From: Lachnospiraceae bacterium 28-4
GTDB lineage: Bacteria; Bacillota; Clostridia; Lachnospirales; Lachnospiraceae
Assembly (NCBI GenBank): GCA_000403275.2
Contig: KE159600.1
Span: 517,708 to 581,707 of the forward strand
Direction of reading: 5' to 3'
Length of the DNA: 64,000 bases
Of this stretch, positions 34,432-43,106 are shown in pieces (the first letter of the stretch is position 1; each line of letters begins with the position of its first letter). The notes under the pieces were generated by a model, which was not told the origin of the DNA, made no database searches, and saw only the letters and a program-made list of their open reading frames with translations. Position numbers and translations under genes: made by a program.

Positions 34432-35532
34432 TTAGATACCGTATGCATCAACTTCTTCCTGCGTAATAGTTGTAGCATCGAAGCCTTTTTCGTCCATGAT
34501 GATCGTCTTCTCTGCAACTGTTCCGCCGCCCTGGATCGTCTTGATGATGTCATCGATATAGGATGCCTGGAACGGGTTGCACTGTCCGTCATAGTTCCAG
34601 TTCTGTGCAAGCAGTTCTTCCAATGCCCACTTGTTGCAGTCAAAGCCCATGATGATTACGTCTTTGCCAACGCCGTGAGGGATGTTTGCTTTGTCAAGAG
34701 CTGCTACGGCACCTTTTGCCATATCATCGTTTTCTGCGTAGATTACGTTGAAGGATTCGCCGGAGTCGATCACGGACTGAACGATCTGCTGTGCTTTTTC
34801 AGCGTTCCACTCTGCGGTCTGCTGTGTTACCAGATTCCAGCCGTCGGATGCTACTGCTGCGTCCAATGCGCCGGTACGTCCCTGCTGTGCTGCGGAACCC
34901 ATAACGCCCTGAAGGTGGATGATGTTGTACTCTTCCAGTCCCTGTCCTTTTAACCATTCTACCGCTGTCTCGCCTTCTTTTGCCATATCGGAAACGATAG
35001 ATGCTTCGTAAAGGCTTTCGTCCGCATCGATGGTACGGTCAAACAGGATAACCCTGATGCCTGCGTCCTGTGCATCCTTCAGTACGGAATCCCATCCTGC
35101 AGTATCTGCTGCGGAAAGAAGAAGATAATCAACGCCGTCCTGGATGAACTTCTGAGCTGCTGCGATCTGCTCATCATTCTTGTTGCTGTATGCGAAAGAC
35201 GCATCATATCCGTTTTCCGCTACAAACATTGCCTTCAGGTCTTTATCATTCGCCGTACGATACCCGGACTCGTTCGGGTCGTTGTTGATAATACCCACTT
35301 TGATCGTTTCCCCTGTGCTTTCTGCCGGAGCTGCTTCTTCTGCGGGAGCTGCTTCTTCTGCGGGAGCTGCCTCCTCTGCGGGTGCCTCTTCCTCCGCCGG
35401 AGCTGCTTCTTCTGCAGGAGCCGCTTCCTCTGTTGCCGGAGCCGCCGCTTCCTCTGCCGGAGCAGAACCGCATGCGGTCAAACCAGCTACCATAACTGCC
35501 GCCATAATGGCTGCCAAAAGTTTTTTCTTCAT
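34432..35532 (-). CDS. Sugar-binding lipoprotein of the ABC importer (YtfQ-like)
   Basis: A 366-residue lipoprotein with lipobox ending LTAC (C21). A long low-complexity tether of repeated AAPAEE units runs from about residue 24 to 72, followed by a type 1 periplasmic binding fold (IKVGIINNDPNESGYR, DGVDYLLLSAADTAGWDSVLKDAQDAGIRVILFDRT, VIYAENDDMAKGAVAAL). It resembles galactofuranose/arabinose-binding YtfQ. The repeated tether is encoded by near-identical units of 15-18 bases. First gene of the transporter block. Confidence 0.9.
   Translation of the reverse strand: MKKKLLAAIMAAVMVAGLTACGSAPAEEAAAPATEEAAPAEEAAPAEEEAPAEEAAPAEEAAPAEEAAPAESTGETIKVGIINNDPNESGYRTANDKDLKAMFVAENGYDASFAYSNKNDEQIAAAQKFIQDGVDYLLLSAADTAGWDSVLKDAQDAGIRVILFDRTIDADESLYEASIVSDMAKEGETAVEWLKGQGLEEYNIIHLQGVMGSAAQQGRTGALDAAVASDGWNLVTQQTAEWNAEKAQQIVQSVIDSGESFNVIYAENDDMAKGAVAALDKANIPHGVGKDVIIMGFDCNKWALEELLAQNWNYDGQCNPFQASYIDDIIKTIQGGGTVAEKTIIMDEKGFDATTITQEEVDAYGI
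35322..35463 (-). repeat. AAPAEE-encoding tandem repeats
   Basis: Imperfect 15-18 base units (GCAGCTCCCGCAGAAGAA-like on the minus strand) repeated about seven times encode the Ala/Pro/Glu tether of the binding lipoprotein. Unit number is likely to vary between strains by slippage. Confidence 0.6.
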
Positions 35533-35713
35533 CCTTAAAGTCCTCCCTTAAATATGTTTTTCAAGGAATGTTTTCCTTGATGTTTATATCATATTACTCC
35601 TGCACCCGGAAATCCATTCAGATAAATCATATAAAAGTTTACTTTCTTATTCAAATTCCGAACAAGTTGGTTTTTTTATGAAAAAAGTTAATTTTTCTAT
35701 GGAAGCGATCTTT

Positions 35714-37165
35714 TTATACCCCTTCCTCCATATAGGGCAGAAGAATGCTCACAACAGTTCCATCTCCATAATCGCTCTCGATGGAAATCCCGAACTTTTC
35801 ACCGAAGTTTAAATGGATACGTTCATTTACATTATAAAGTCCATAAATATCATTTCCGGCCGGAGACCTGTATTGGATCTTATCCCTCACCTGTGCCAAA
35901 CGTTCCTCACTGATTCCTATTCCGTTGTCCTCTATCTGTATTACAAAATGATTTTTTTCCCTTCTTCCGTTAATCAATATATGCCCCAGGCCGCGCTTAT
36001 TTTTAATACCGTGATACAGCGCGTTTTCCACGATCGGCTGGATCGTAATTTTCGGAATCAAATATTTTTCCAACTCCTCCGGCATATGAATCTCATATTC
36101 CAGAATATCCTGATAGCGTACCTGCTGGATCTCCAGGTAACTCTTTACATGCTGCAGCTCTTCCCTGATAGGGATAATATCCTTTCCCTGGTTTAAGGAT
36201 GTCCTGAAAAATTCGGACAAACTTCCCACCATATCCACGACCTCTTTCTGTTTTCCGGCCTCCGCCAGCCATATAATCGTATCCAGCGTATTATAAAGAA
36301 AATGGGGATTGATCTGCATCTGCAAAAGTTCGAACTCCGCTTTCCGCAGCCTGACTTGCTCTTTTGTGACCTGTGCCAGCAATTCGTTGATCTTATCGAT
36401 CATTGTATTCAAAGAATCGCTCAATCTGTTGACTTCCACGCCGCTTCTGGCATCAAAGCGAACGCTCAGATCCCCCTTTGCCACCTGATCCGTCACTTCG
36501 CTCAGTTTGCGGATCGGGCGGGTAATACTCAAAGGAATATAATAAGACAAAATAAGAAGCAGCGTGCAAATACATGCAAATGCAATGATAATAAACCGTA
36601 CCGTACCGACAAAAATATTACGGTACTCCGTGCTTAAATGCTGAAGATCGCTGATTTCATAATAAATGTACTGAAAAATAGTATCCTGCAGCAGATCGGT
36701 GACAATCTGCACGTCGTTTTCCCATATTTCCAGGTTTTCCTCGTATTTATTTCCCTCCATGAGATTTTGCTCGATACGTTCCTTATAAATCCCAAGATTT
36801 TTCAAATACTTTTTTACACTATTTAACCGACTCGTATTTTCCCTGGAATTCGTCAGTTCCTCCAGTCTGGTGACAATACGGTTCGCCTCATCCAGCATAT
36901 CATCCAGCTTTGATTCATGAATAGACTTATTCCCAACGATCAGAAGATAGGTTTCATAATCGAAATCTTTCTTAAAATCAAGGCTGAATTCGCTGGCCGC
37001 AACAGAAGAATTGATCATGCCCTCATAGCTCCTGTTTACCACCCATAAATTATAAAGCAAAAATCCGAGAAGCAGGATAAACGGAATGAGAAGCATTAAG
37101 TAAAAATACCTGATTTTCGTGGCAAGAGTCGATTGATTATAGATCCGCCTCAGTCTTTCCTTCAT
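35714..37165 (-). CDS. YesM-type sensor histidine kinase of the pentose locus
   Basis: A 483-residue kinase: transmembrane helix 1 about residues 18-41, an extracytoplasmic helical domain of about 140 residues, transmembrane helix 2, HAMP (ITRPIRKLSEVTDQVAKGDLS), His_kinase domain with NPHFLYNTLDTIIWL, and HATPase (VENALYHGIKNKRGLG). The small all-helical sensor region suggests it could read out a binding-protein partner instead of binding sugar itself. The start at 37165 is one option; GGAAAGGAGC lies upstream, and ATGs at 37177 and 37198 are alternatives. Overlaps the regulator gene. Confidence 0.85.
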   Translation of the reverse strand: MKERLRRIYNQSTLATKIRYFYLMLLIPFILLLGFLLYNLWVVNRSYEGMINSSVAASEFSLDFKKDFDYETYLLIVGNKSIHESKLDDMLDEANRIVTRLEELTNSRENTSRLNSVKKYLKNLGIYKERIEQNLMEGNKYEENLEIWENDVQIVTDLLQDTIFQYIYYEISDLQHLSTEYRNIFVGTVRFIIIAFACICTLLLILSYYIPLSITRPIRKLSEVTDQVAKGDLSVRFDARSGVEVNRLSDSLNTMIDKINELLAQVTKEQVRLRKAEFELLQMQINPHFLYNTLDTIIWLAEAGKQKEVVDMVGSLSEFFRTSLNQGKDIIPIREELQHVKSYLEIQQVRYQDILEYEIHMPEELEKYLIPKITIQPIVENALYHGIKNKRGLGHILINGRREKNHFVIQIEDNGIGISEERLAQVRDKIQYRSPAGNDIYGLYNVNERIHLNFGEKFGISIESDYGDGTVVSILLPYMEEGV

Positions 37166-38810
37166 TGATGTAGTCATGCTCCTTTCCGTCTTCCCCATCC
37201 GGATTCTTTCCGCCCCTGTACTGAGTTGGGGTCATGCCCTGTGTCTTTTTAAATAAATAAGAAAAATAATGCGGATCTTTATAACCCACTTCCATACTGA
37301 TCGCGCTGCTTCTTTTCCCCGTGCAGCGAAGCAGCTCCTTCGCCTTGCCCATCCTGTAATCCGTCAAATATTTGCTGAATGTACGCCCTGTCTGCTGACT
37401 GAATATCATGCTCAGATGATTTGGTGAAAAATTCACATGGGACGCTACCAGATTGAGCGACAGTTCTTCATCCGCATAGTTCTTTTCGATATACTGCGCC
37501 ACCGCATCGACAATATCCCCATACCGGTTGCTTGCCGCCTTTTCCCGCAGTTCCAGAGCTTTTCTTATGATCCTGTTAATATAGCCGATGGCATTTTCCT
37601 TATTTCGTGTAATTTCCTCCACAGCTTCCAACGACTCAATGTCTTCCCTCCGCATCTGCATTCCTTCCAGAAAATCGACGATACAAAAGTAAATGTCCAT
37701 CACGATATATTGCCGGAACAGGGCGGATTTCATCGCGTTGCTTCCGAGATCCTTAAAAAACTCCTCCACAAAATAAACCGCTTCTTCTTCATCTCCCTGC
37801 TTTAGAAATTCCTTGATCTTGCTCCGGTCGATCTGCCTTGGGTCTACATTGCTGAGGTTGAATTTCTCCTGCCCCCGGTAAATCCCCCGTTCCAATTCCC
37901 GGCTGTCCAGGATGCGGCTTTCTTTTACCAGATAACGGTGTGCAAACGCATGGCTCGCATTTTCAAAAGAAACCGGCAGTTCCCTCAGCCGGTTTACCGG
38001 CACGCCAATGCCTCCGAAATAGCGAATATGCTCATATTCCTTCAGCAGCCGCTCCATCCTGTCCAAATATCCTCTCTGTATTTGTTCCAGTTCTTCGGCG
38101 GAATCCGCCCGGAAAAGAAGTGCTTTCCCCTCCAGATTCCTGTCAAATACAATCAGGTGTTTCTTATCATCCCATTTTTCCAATTCCCGCTCTATTTCGA
38201 TCAAACTATTGGAATATCCGTCATAAGCGTGTCCCTTGGACTGGTTTTTCACTAAGACGATGTTATACCACATGGAAGAAAGGTCGATCCCCAGTCTGTC
38301 CGCAGTCTCCAGCAGTTCCGCTACGGACTTGTTCCCCGTGACCAAGTATTGGAACAGCTCTTTTCGTTCTTTATGAAGGTTTTCTTCCATCTCCTTCATA
38401 TACTTTTCTTTGATCTCCCGTTCCTTGCTCTTTTCCTCTATCCTGACGGCGACCGCATCCACTTCCTTTAAAAGCGCTTCCCCGCTGACCGGTTTGGACA
38501 AGTACTGGGCTATACCGATCTTAATCCCTTCCTTCGCATATTCAAACTCCTCATAGCCCGTCAGAATAATGATCTCAACCCATGGCAATTCTTTTTTGAT
38601 CAGTCTGCTTAACATTAACCCGTCCATAAACGGCATCCTGATATCCGTAATGACAATGTCCGGTTTTAACTTCTGTATCATAGGAAAAGCCAATTCTCCG
38701 TCACTCGCCTCCCCGCAGAACTCATATCCCCTGGAAGCCCAGTCGATATTGTTTTTAATACCTTCCCGCACTACGAATTCATCTTCCACTAAGAATACTT
38801 TCAGCATCAT
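37137..38810 (-). CDS. YesN-type AraC-family response regulator of the pentose locus
   Basis: A 557-residue regulator. Receiver domain with E9-D10 and phospho-acceptor D56 (DIVITDIRMP), a central linker of about 300 residues, and a C-terminal AraC helix-turn-helix pair (YIEKNYADEELSLNLVASHVN..., SAISMEVGYKDPHYFSYLFKKTQG). Paired with the YesM kinase, it probably activates the transporter operon when sugar is present. Its ATG overlaps the repressor stop codon (ATGA), so the two regulators are translated together. Confidence 0.9.
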   Translation of the reverse strand: MMLKVFLVEDEFVVREGIKNNIDWASRGYEFCGEASDGELAFPMIQKLKPDIVITDIRMPFMDGLMLSRLIKKELPWVEIIILTGYEEFEYAKEGIKIGIAQYLSKPVSGEALLKEVDAVAVRIEEKSKEREIKEKYMKEMEENLHKERKELFQYLVTGNKSVAELLETADRLGIDLSSMWYNIVLVKNQSKGHAYDGYSNSLIEIERELEKWDDKKHLIVFDRNLEGKALLFRADSAEELEQIQRGYLDRMERLLKEYEHIRYFGGIGVPVNRLRELPVSFENASHAFAHRYLVKESRILDSRELERGIYRGQEKFNLSNVDPRQIDRSKIKEFLKQGDEEEAVYFVEEFFKDLGSNAMKSALFRQYIVMDIYFCIVDFLEGMQMRREDIESLEAVEEITRNKENAIGYINRIIRKALELREKAASNRYGDIVDAVAQYIEKNYADEELSLNLVASHVNFSPNHLSMIFSQQTGRTFSKYLTDYRMGKAKELLRCTGKRSSAISMEVGYKDPHYFSYLFKKTQGMTPTQYRGGKNPDGEDGKEHDYINEGKTEADL

Positions 38811-39895
38811 TCTTCACTCCTGTCCCTTACGGAATCTCTGACTACAATATCCGCATCAAACTCATAGGTTCCGTCATATCCCGGTTCCTGAATCATTTTC
38901 AACAGGTTAAGCGCCGCCCGCTCTCCCAGCCTGTCCTTTGGATGGGGAATGGATGTCAGCGCCACATCCCCCAGCAGCGTCAGTTCCGAGTCATCCACGC
39001 TGACGAGGGAAATATCCTCCGGCACCCTGATATCCACGCTATTCAGAATGGATGCTGCCTCGACTCCGATCTGGTCGTTATAACATAATATGGCCGTACA
39101 TCCTTTTAACCGGCTGATCAAAAGACTCCTGTATTCTCCCAAATGTTTCATCATATCGGTATCTATCCACACGATCTGCGAATCGTCGATTTCTATTCCC
39201 GCCTTCTGCATAGCGTCCAGATATCCCGCATAGCGCATATGCCCCTGGCCATCGTCCAGCTTAAAAATACCCCCAATCTTCCGGTGTCCCCTTTCCATCA
39301 GATATTCCGCCGCCTTCCTTCCGGCCATCCTGTCGTTCAGCGAAACATGGGGTATGGAAAGCTGAGGGTAAAAGCTGTTAATAAAAATAACGGGAATCCC
39401 CTTTTGCTGCAATTTTTTATACAAAGAAAGGTTAGGATTGGGCAGACCGCTTTTTGTCGTTTCCACAATGGCCCCCGCTACGCCGTTTCGGTGCAGGATA
39501 TCCTCCAGAATCGCTTTTTCCCGGCTAAGCCGGTTGTTGGTAAAAGCAATTTGGACGGAATAACCCTTTTCAAACAATACCTCTTCGATTCCCTGAATCG
39601 TTTTAGGAAATATATAGCCGTCTACATAAGTAGTCACCACGGCGATCCCTGTCTTATTCTCCAGGTTTTCCTGCCGTATATCGCTGACATATGTGCCGCT
39701 TCCCCGCTTCCGCACGAGAACGCCTTCCTCCTCCAGAATGCCGATGGCGTGGCGGATCGTTTGTCTGCTTACATGAAACATTTCCTTCAGTCTGTTTTCT
39801 GAGTACATCCTCTGTCCGGGGAGAAACTTCTTCCCATCGATCTGCTCTCTTATCCAATTTACCAGTTCCACATATTTCGGCTGCCTTTTTTCCAT
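38807..39895 (-). CDS. araR: GntR-LacI chimeric repressor, AraR-like
   Basis: A 362-residue regulator: N-terminal GntR winged helix (residues 1-70, MYSENRLKEMFHVSRQTIRH) joined to a LacI-type sugar-binding domain (IAVVTTYVDGYIFPKTIQGIEE, VAGAIVETTKSGL, AAEYLMERGHRKIGGIF). This domain combination is that of AraR, the L-arabinose repressor of Bacillus. araA, araB and araD lie 7 kb away and candidate AraR-like half sites occur upstream of the araA promoter, so the assignment is supported by context. Probably first gene of the pentose operon; it diverges from ddh. Confidence 0.85.
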   Translation of the reverse strand: MEKRQPKYVELVNWIREQIDGKKFLPGQRMYSENRLKEMFHVSRQTIRHAIGILEEEGVLVRKRGSGTYVSDIRQENLENKTGIAVVTTYVDGYIFPKTIQGIEEVLFEKGYSVQIAFTNNRLSREKAILEDILHRNGVAGAIVETTKSGLPNPNLSLYKKLQQKGIPVIFINSFYPQLSIPHVSLNDRMAGRKAAEYLMERGHRKIGGIFKLDDGQGHMRYAGYLDAMQKAGIEIDDSQIVWIDTDMMKHLGEYRSLLISRLKGCTAILCYNDQIGVEAASILNSVDIRVPEDISLVSVDDSELTLLGDVALTSIPHPKDRLGERAALNLLKMIQEPGYDGTYEFDADIVVRDSVRDRSEE

Positions 39896-39971
39896 TGTAA
39901 CCTATCCTTCTTTTATAACAATAACGCCATAATTTGAACTACCGTTTCTTTTTTCATCATAGCACAAAAGA

Positions 39972-40001
39972 TTGACACGGGCAAACGACAGAGAATATAA
40001 T
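39972..40001 (+). promoter_or_regulatory. Sigma-70 promoter of ddh
   Basis: TTGACA at 39972-39977 and TATAAT at 39996-40001, spacer 18 bases. Predicted transcript start near 40008, leaving a 135-base leader before the ddh ATG. Confidence 0.75.
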
Positions 40002-40007
40002 GAGAAT

Positions 40008-40142
40008 AAAATTTTTTATAGAAATGGAGAGAAGATTGAAAATTAAAAATTTTCAATCCCAGGTTTGTGTCTGCGCGGCATCCACAAACTTGAAAGCCAG
40101 GCTGGCTTTGCGCAATAAAGCCGCGCAGAAATGGAGTAAACA
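40008..40142 (+). promoter_or_regulatory. Structured leader of ddh (possible pseudoknot)
   Basis: Pairings seen: hairpin GATTGAAAATT (40034-40044)/AATTTTCAATC (40048-40058); GTTTGTG (40063-40069)/CACAAAC (40083-40089); TCTGCGCGGC (40070-40079)/GCCGCGCAGA (40120-40129); AAAGCCA (40093-40099)/TGGCTTT (40103-40109). The second and third helices interleave, as in an H-type pseudoknot with an inserted hairpin. The 3' strand of the third helix ends 3 bases before the GGAG ribosome site. It does not show the lysine riboswitch consensus. Confidence 0.45.
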
Positions 40143-40146
40143 ATGA
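40024..40146 (+). CDS. Possible 40-residue leader peptide before ddh
   Basis: An ATG at 40024 opens 40 codons (starting MERRLKIKNFQSQVCVCAAS, ending KWSKQ) and stops with a TGA overlapping the ddh ATG. The ATGA overlap would suit translational coupling. Against it: no ribosome site at 40024, and the same bases form strong RNA helices. Basic, Cys-containing, no known family. Confidence 0.25.
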   Translation: MERRLKIKNFQSQVCVCAASTNLKARLALRNKAAQKWSKQ

Positions 40147-41126
40147 TCAGAACAGCAATTATGGGATATGGAAATCTTGGCAAAGGCATCGAATGCGCCA
40201 TCCGGCAAAATGAAGACATGGAACTGAAAGCGATATTCACCCGCCGCGCTCCGGAAACATTGCACACACTGACACAAGGCGTTCCCGTATACAGCGCCAG
40301 TGATGTAATAAAATACAAAGACGATATCGACGTACTCATTCTCTGCGGAGGCAGCGCTACCGATCTTCCCGAACAAACCAGGGCATACGCCGGATATTTT
40401 AATGTAGTAGACAGCTTTGATACCCATGCGAAAATACCGCAGCATTTTGAACAAGTCGATCAGGCAGCGGCGGAAAGCGGCCATATCGCCGTCATATCCG
40501 TCGGCTGGGATCCAGGCATGTTCTCCCTCAGCCGCCTTTATGCCAATGCCATCCTGCCCGCCGGAAACGATTACACTTTCTGGGGCAAAGGCGTCAGCCA
40601 GGGGCATTCCGACGCCATCCGCAGAATCGAAGGAGTGGCCGACGGCAAACAATATACGATCCCTTCCGAAAAGGCACTGGAATCCGTAAGAAACGGTGAA
40701 AATCCCCGGCTTTCCGTGCGGGACAAGCATACGCGGGAATGTTTTGTCGTACCAAAAGAAGGCGCAGATCTGGATAAAATTGCGGAAGAAATCAAAACTA
40801 TGCCGAATTACTTTTCGGATTACGACACTACTGTTCATTTTATTACCCAGGAAGAATTGGATAAAAACCACAGCGGCATCCCCCACGGCGGCTTCGTCAT
40901 CAGAAGCGGAAAAACAGGATGGAACGAGGAAAACAGCCACGTAATAGAATACGGCCTGAAACTCGACTCCAATCCCGAATTCACTGCATCGGTCATCGTC
41001 GCATATGCAAGGGCGGCTTTCCGCATGCGGTCGGAGGGAATGACCGGATGTAAAACCGTCTTCGATATTGCCCCGGCATACTTAAGCCCGCAAAGCGGCG
41101 AGGAATTGCGCCGCCATCTGCTCTGA
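40143..41126 (+). CDS. ddh: meso-Diaminopimelate D-dehydrogenase
   Basis: A 327-residue NADPH-dependent enzyme that makes meso-diaminopimelate from tetrahydrodipicolinate in one step, for lysine and peptidoglycan synthesis. N-terminal Rossmann motif GYGNLGKG is at residues 8-15; the substrate-binding segments SVGWDPGMFSL, GKGVSQGHSDAIRRI and PHGGFVIRSG are characteristic. GGAG lies 6 bases upstream of the ATG. Stand-alone gene with its own promoter and a structured leader, suggesting separate post-transcriptional control. Confidence 0.93.
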   Translation: MIRTAIMGYGNLGKGIECAIRQNEDMELKAIFTRRAPETLHTLTQGVPVYSASDVIKYKDDIDVLILCGGSATDLPEQTRAYAGYFNVVDSFDTHAKIPQHFEQVDQAAAESGHIAVISVGWDPGMFSLSRLYANAILPAGNDYTFWGKGVSQGHSDAIRRIEGVADGKQYTIPSEKALESVRNGENPRLSVRDKHTRECFVVPKEGADLDKIAEEIKTMPNYFSDYDTTVHFITQEELDKNHSGIPHGGFVIRSGKTGWNEENSHVIEYGLKLDSNPEFTASVIVAYARAAFRMRSEGMTGCKTVFDIAPAYLSPQSGEELRRHLL

Positions 41127-41214
41127 TGCCTTGCAGCTCCCCTTTACTATTCATACATTTTTTATTTTTCCGGGCATATGCATATAGTAAAAGAAATATC
41201 GTCAGGTAATTCTA

Positions 41215-43053
41215 TTGAAAACTATGCGCCTTTCCCGAAAACTCAAGGCTACTTTATGTGCCATGGTTCTGTTTCTTGTATTCTCCGCTTTTGCGGTTTT
41301 CTTCTTAAGCAAAGATGCCAGAAGCTTCCGCCGTTTCTGCGACGATTTCTTCGTCTCGGAACTGAGCGGGAATACGCTGAACATGCATTATACGGTTGCC
41401 GATCCCGCCAATTATGGCATTGATTCCTATACTCCCTCCCTGCCTTCCTACTCGATGGAACGCAGGGGAAATTCTTTAAAAGAACTGACCTCGGCGCTGG
41501 ACACCCTGCATTCCCTGGACAGCGGCAAACTGGGCGCACAGGAGGCCTATACCTATCGCCTTCTGCTGCCCTATTTGGAAAACGAAGCAAAGGGGATGTC
41601 TCTCTATTATTATTCTAATCCTCTTTCCCCATCTTCCGGCATGCAGTCCCAGCTTCCTATTCTTCTGGCCGAATATTCATTCCGAAACAAACGGGATATT
41701 GAGGACTACCTCGCTCTGCTAGACCAGACCGATACTTATTTTGAAGGAATCGCTTCCTATCTCAAAGACCAGTCGGAGCAAGGATTGTTTATGCCGGACT
41801 ATTCCGTGGATAAAGTTATCGATCAATGCGACACGATCATGGATCAAGAATCCCTGGAAAACGGCTCCCACTTTCTCAACTCCACTTTCGAAGAGCGCCT
41901 CAACCGGCTCGTCGATCAGCATATCATTACTGAAAAGGAAAAAAATACATATTTGGAAGAAAATAAAAGGCTGCTTACTACCGTTATGCTGCCCGCTTAC
42001 CAGAAAATGGGCGATGAACTGATTCTTCTCAAAGGAAGCGGACAAAATGAAGACGGCCTTTTTTATTACCCCAAAGGCAAAGACTATTACCTTTACCTCA
42101 TCCGCTCCAACACCGGATCTTATCGGGATATCAACGAGATCAAGCTGCTTTTGCTCCAGGATTTCCGCAACAGTTTTAACGCCATGCGCTCCCTTCTCCA
42201 AAAGCAGCCCGGACTCCTCTCCTCCTCCGGCTTAAGCACCGGTTCCTTTGTCTGCAGCGAACCTACGGATATGTTAAAAAATTTACAGCAGATGATGGCT
42301 CCTGATTTCCCGGCCCTTTCGGATGTAGCCGAACATACCATGCCCGTCTGTACGGTAAAAGCCATCTCCGAAAACCTTCAGGAATATTGCAGCCCGGCTT
42401 TTTACCTTACCCCTCCTTTGGACGATATGAAGGAAAATGTTATCTATATCAATCCTAAAAACAACTCTTATGGAGTAGAATTATACACCACCCTGGCCCA
42501 CGAAGGATATCCCGGCCACCTCTACCAAACGGTATACAGCCAGCTTTTTTCCCAGAAAACAGGCGCATCTCCTGTCCGCTGCATTCTTTCCTACGGCGGC
42601 TATGTGGAAGGATGGGCAATGTACGTGGAACTCAAATCCTATGATTATGCCAAAGAACTCATGAGACAGACGGCACCGGAAACAGAATATCTATACGAAA
42701 TGTATAAACTGGATCGGCAAATACAACTCTGCCTCTATTCTCTTCTGGATATTGCCATCCACTACGAAGGCGCTTCCTACGGCCAGGTACATTATATGCT
42801 TTCTTCCGTCGGCATATCCGACCCTGCCACTACCCGGTCGATTTATGAGTATATCGTAGAAGAACCGACGAATTACCTCAAATATTACTTAGGCTATCTG
42901 GAAATTATGAATCTGAAAGAAGAAGCAAAAAAATTATGGAAGAACGCTTACAACGAATACCGTTTCCACAAATTTTATCTGGAAAACGGACCGGCAGACT
43001 TTACCAATCTTCGATTGCAGCTGGAGCAGCTCCCTCTCCTGAACCGGTCCTGA
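41215..43053 (+). CDS. DUF885 family membrane-anchored metallopeptidase
   Basis: A 612-residue protein beginning at a TTG (AGG about 8 bases upstream; an ATG lies three codons on). A single N-terminal transmembrane segment is at about 12-31, then an extracellular domain. The zinc-binding HExxH-type motif of DUF885 is present as HEGYPGH at residues 429-435, followed by GGYVEGWAMYVE with the third ligand Glu. DUF885 proteins are probable oligopeptidases related to M32/M3-like enzymes, with little characterisation. A strong terminator follows. Confidence 0.85.
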   Translation: MKTMRLSRKLKATLCAMVLFLVFSAFAVFFLSKDARSFRRFCDDFFVSELSGNTLNMHYTVADPANYGIDSYTPSLPSYSMERRGNSLKELTSALDTLHSLDSGKLGAQEAYTYRLLLPYLENEAKGMSLYYYSNPLSPSSGMQSQLPILLAEYSFRNKRDIEDYLALLDQTDTYFEGIASYLKDQSEQGLFMPDYSVDKVIDQCDTIMDQESLENGSHFLNSTFEERLNRLVDQHIITEKEKNTYLEENKRLLTTVMLPAYQKMGDELILLKGSGQNEDGLFYYPKGKDYYLYLIRSNTGSYRDINEIKLLLLQDFRNSFNAMRSLLQKQPGLLSSSGLSTGSFVCSEPTDMLKNLQQMMAPDFPALSDVAEHTMPVCTVKAISENLQEYCSPAFYLTPPLDDMKENVIYINPKNNSYGVELYTTLAHEGYPGHLYQTVYSQLFSQKTGASPVRCILSYGGYVEGWAMYVELKSYDYAKELMRQTAPETEYLYEMYKLDRQIQLCLYSLLDIAIHYEGASYGQVHYMLSSVGISDPATTRSIYEYIVEEPTNYLKYYLGYLEIMNLKEEAKKLWKNAYNEYRFHKFYLENGPADFTNLRLQLEQLPLLNRS

Positions 43054-43063
43054 GAAATAACCA

Positions 43064-43097
43064 GGCGCCGCATTCATCTGCGGCGCCCTTAGTTTTT
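43064..43097 (+). terminator. Rho-independent terminator after the DUF885 gene
   Basis: GGCGCCGC (43064-43071), 8-base loop, GCGGCGCC (43080-43087), then CTTAGTTTTTA. Very GC-rich 8-bp stem with a T tract. It also lies just beyond the end of the converging operon on the other strand. Confidence 0.85.
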
Positions 43098-43106
43098 ATT
43101 CATATT

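Noticed and set aside
40008-40142. Lysine riboswitch upstream of ddh
   Set aside because: The leader is too short and lacks the conserved five-helix junction sequences of the L box.
40053-40940. 295-codon minus-strand ORF over ddh
   Set aside because: Shadow of ddh on the other strand; the plus-strand protein is clearly recognisable and has promoter and ribosome site.
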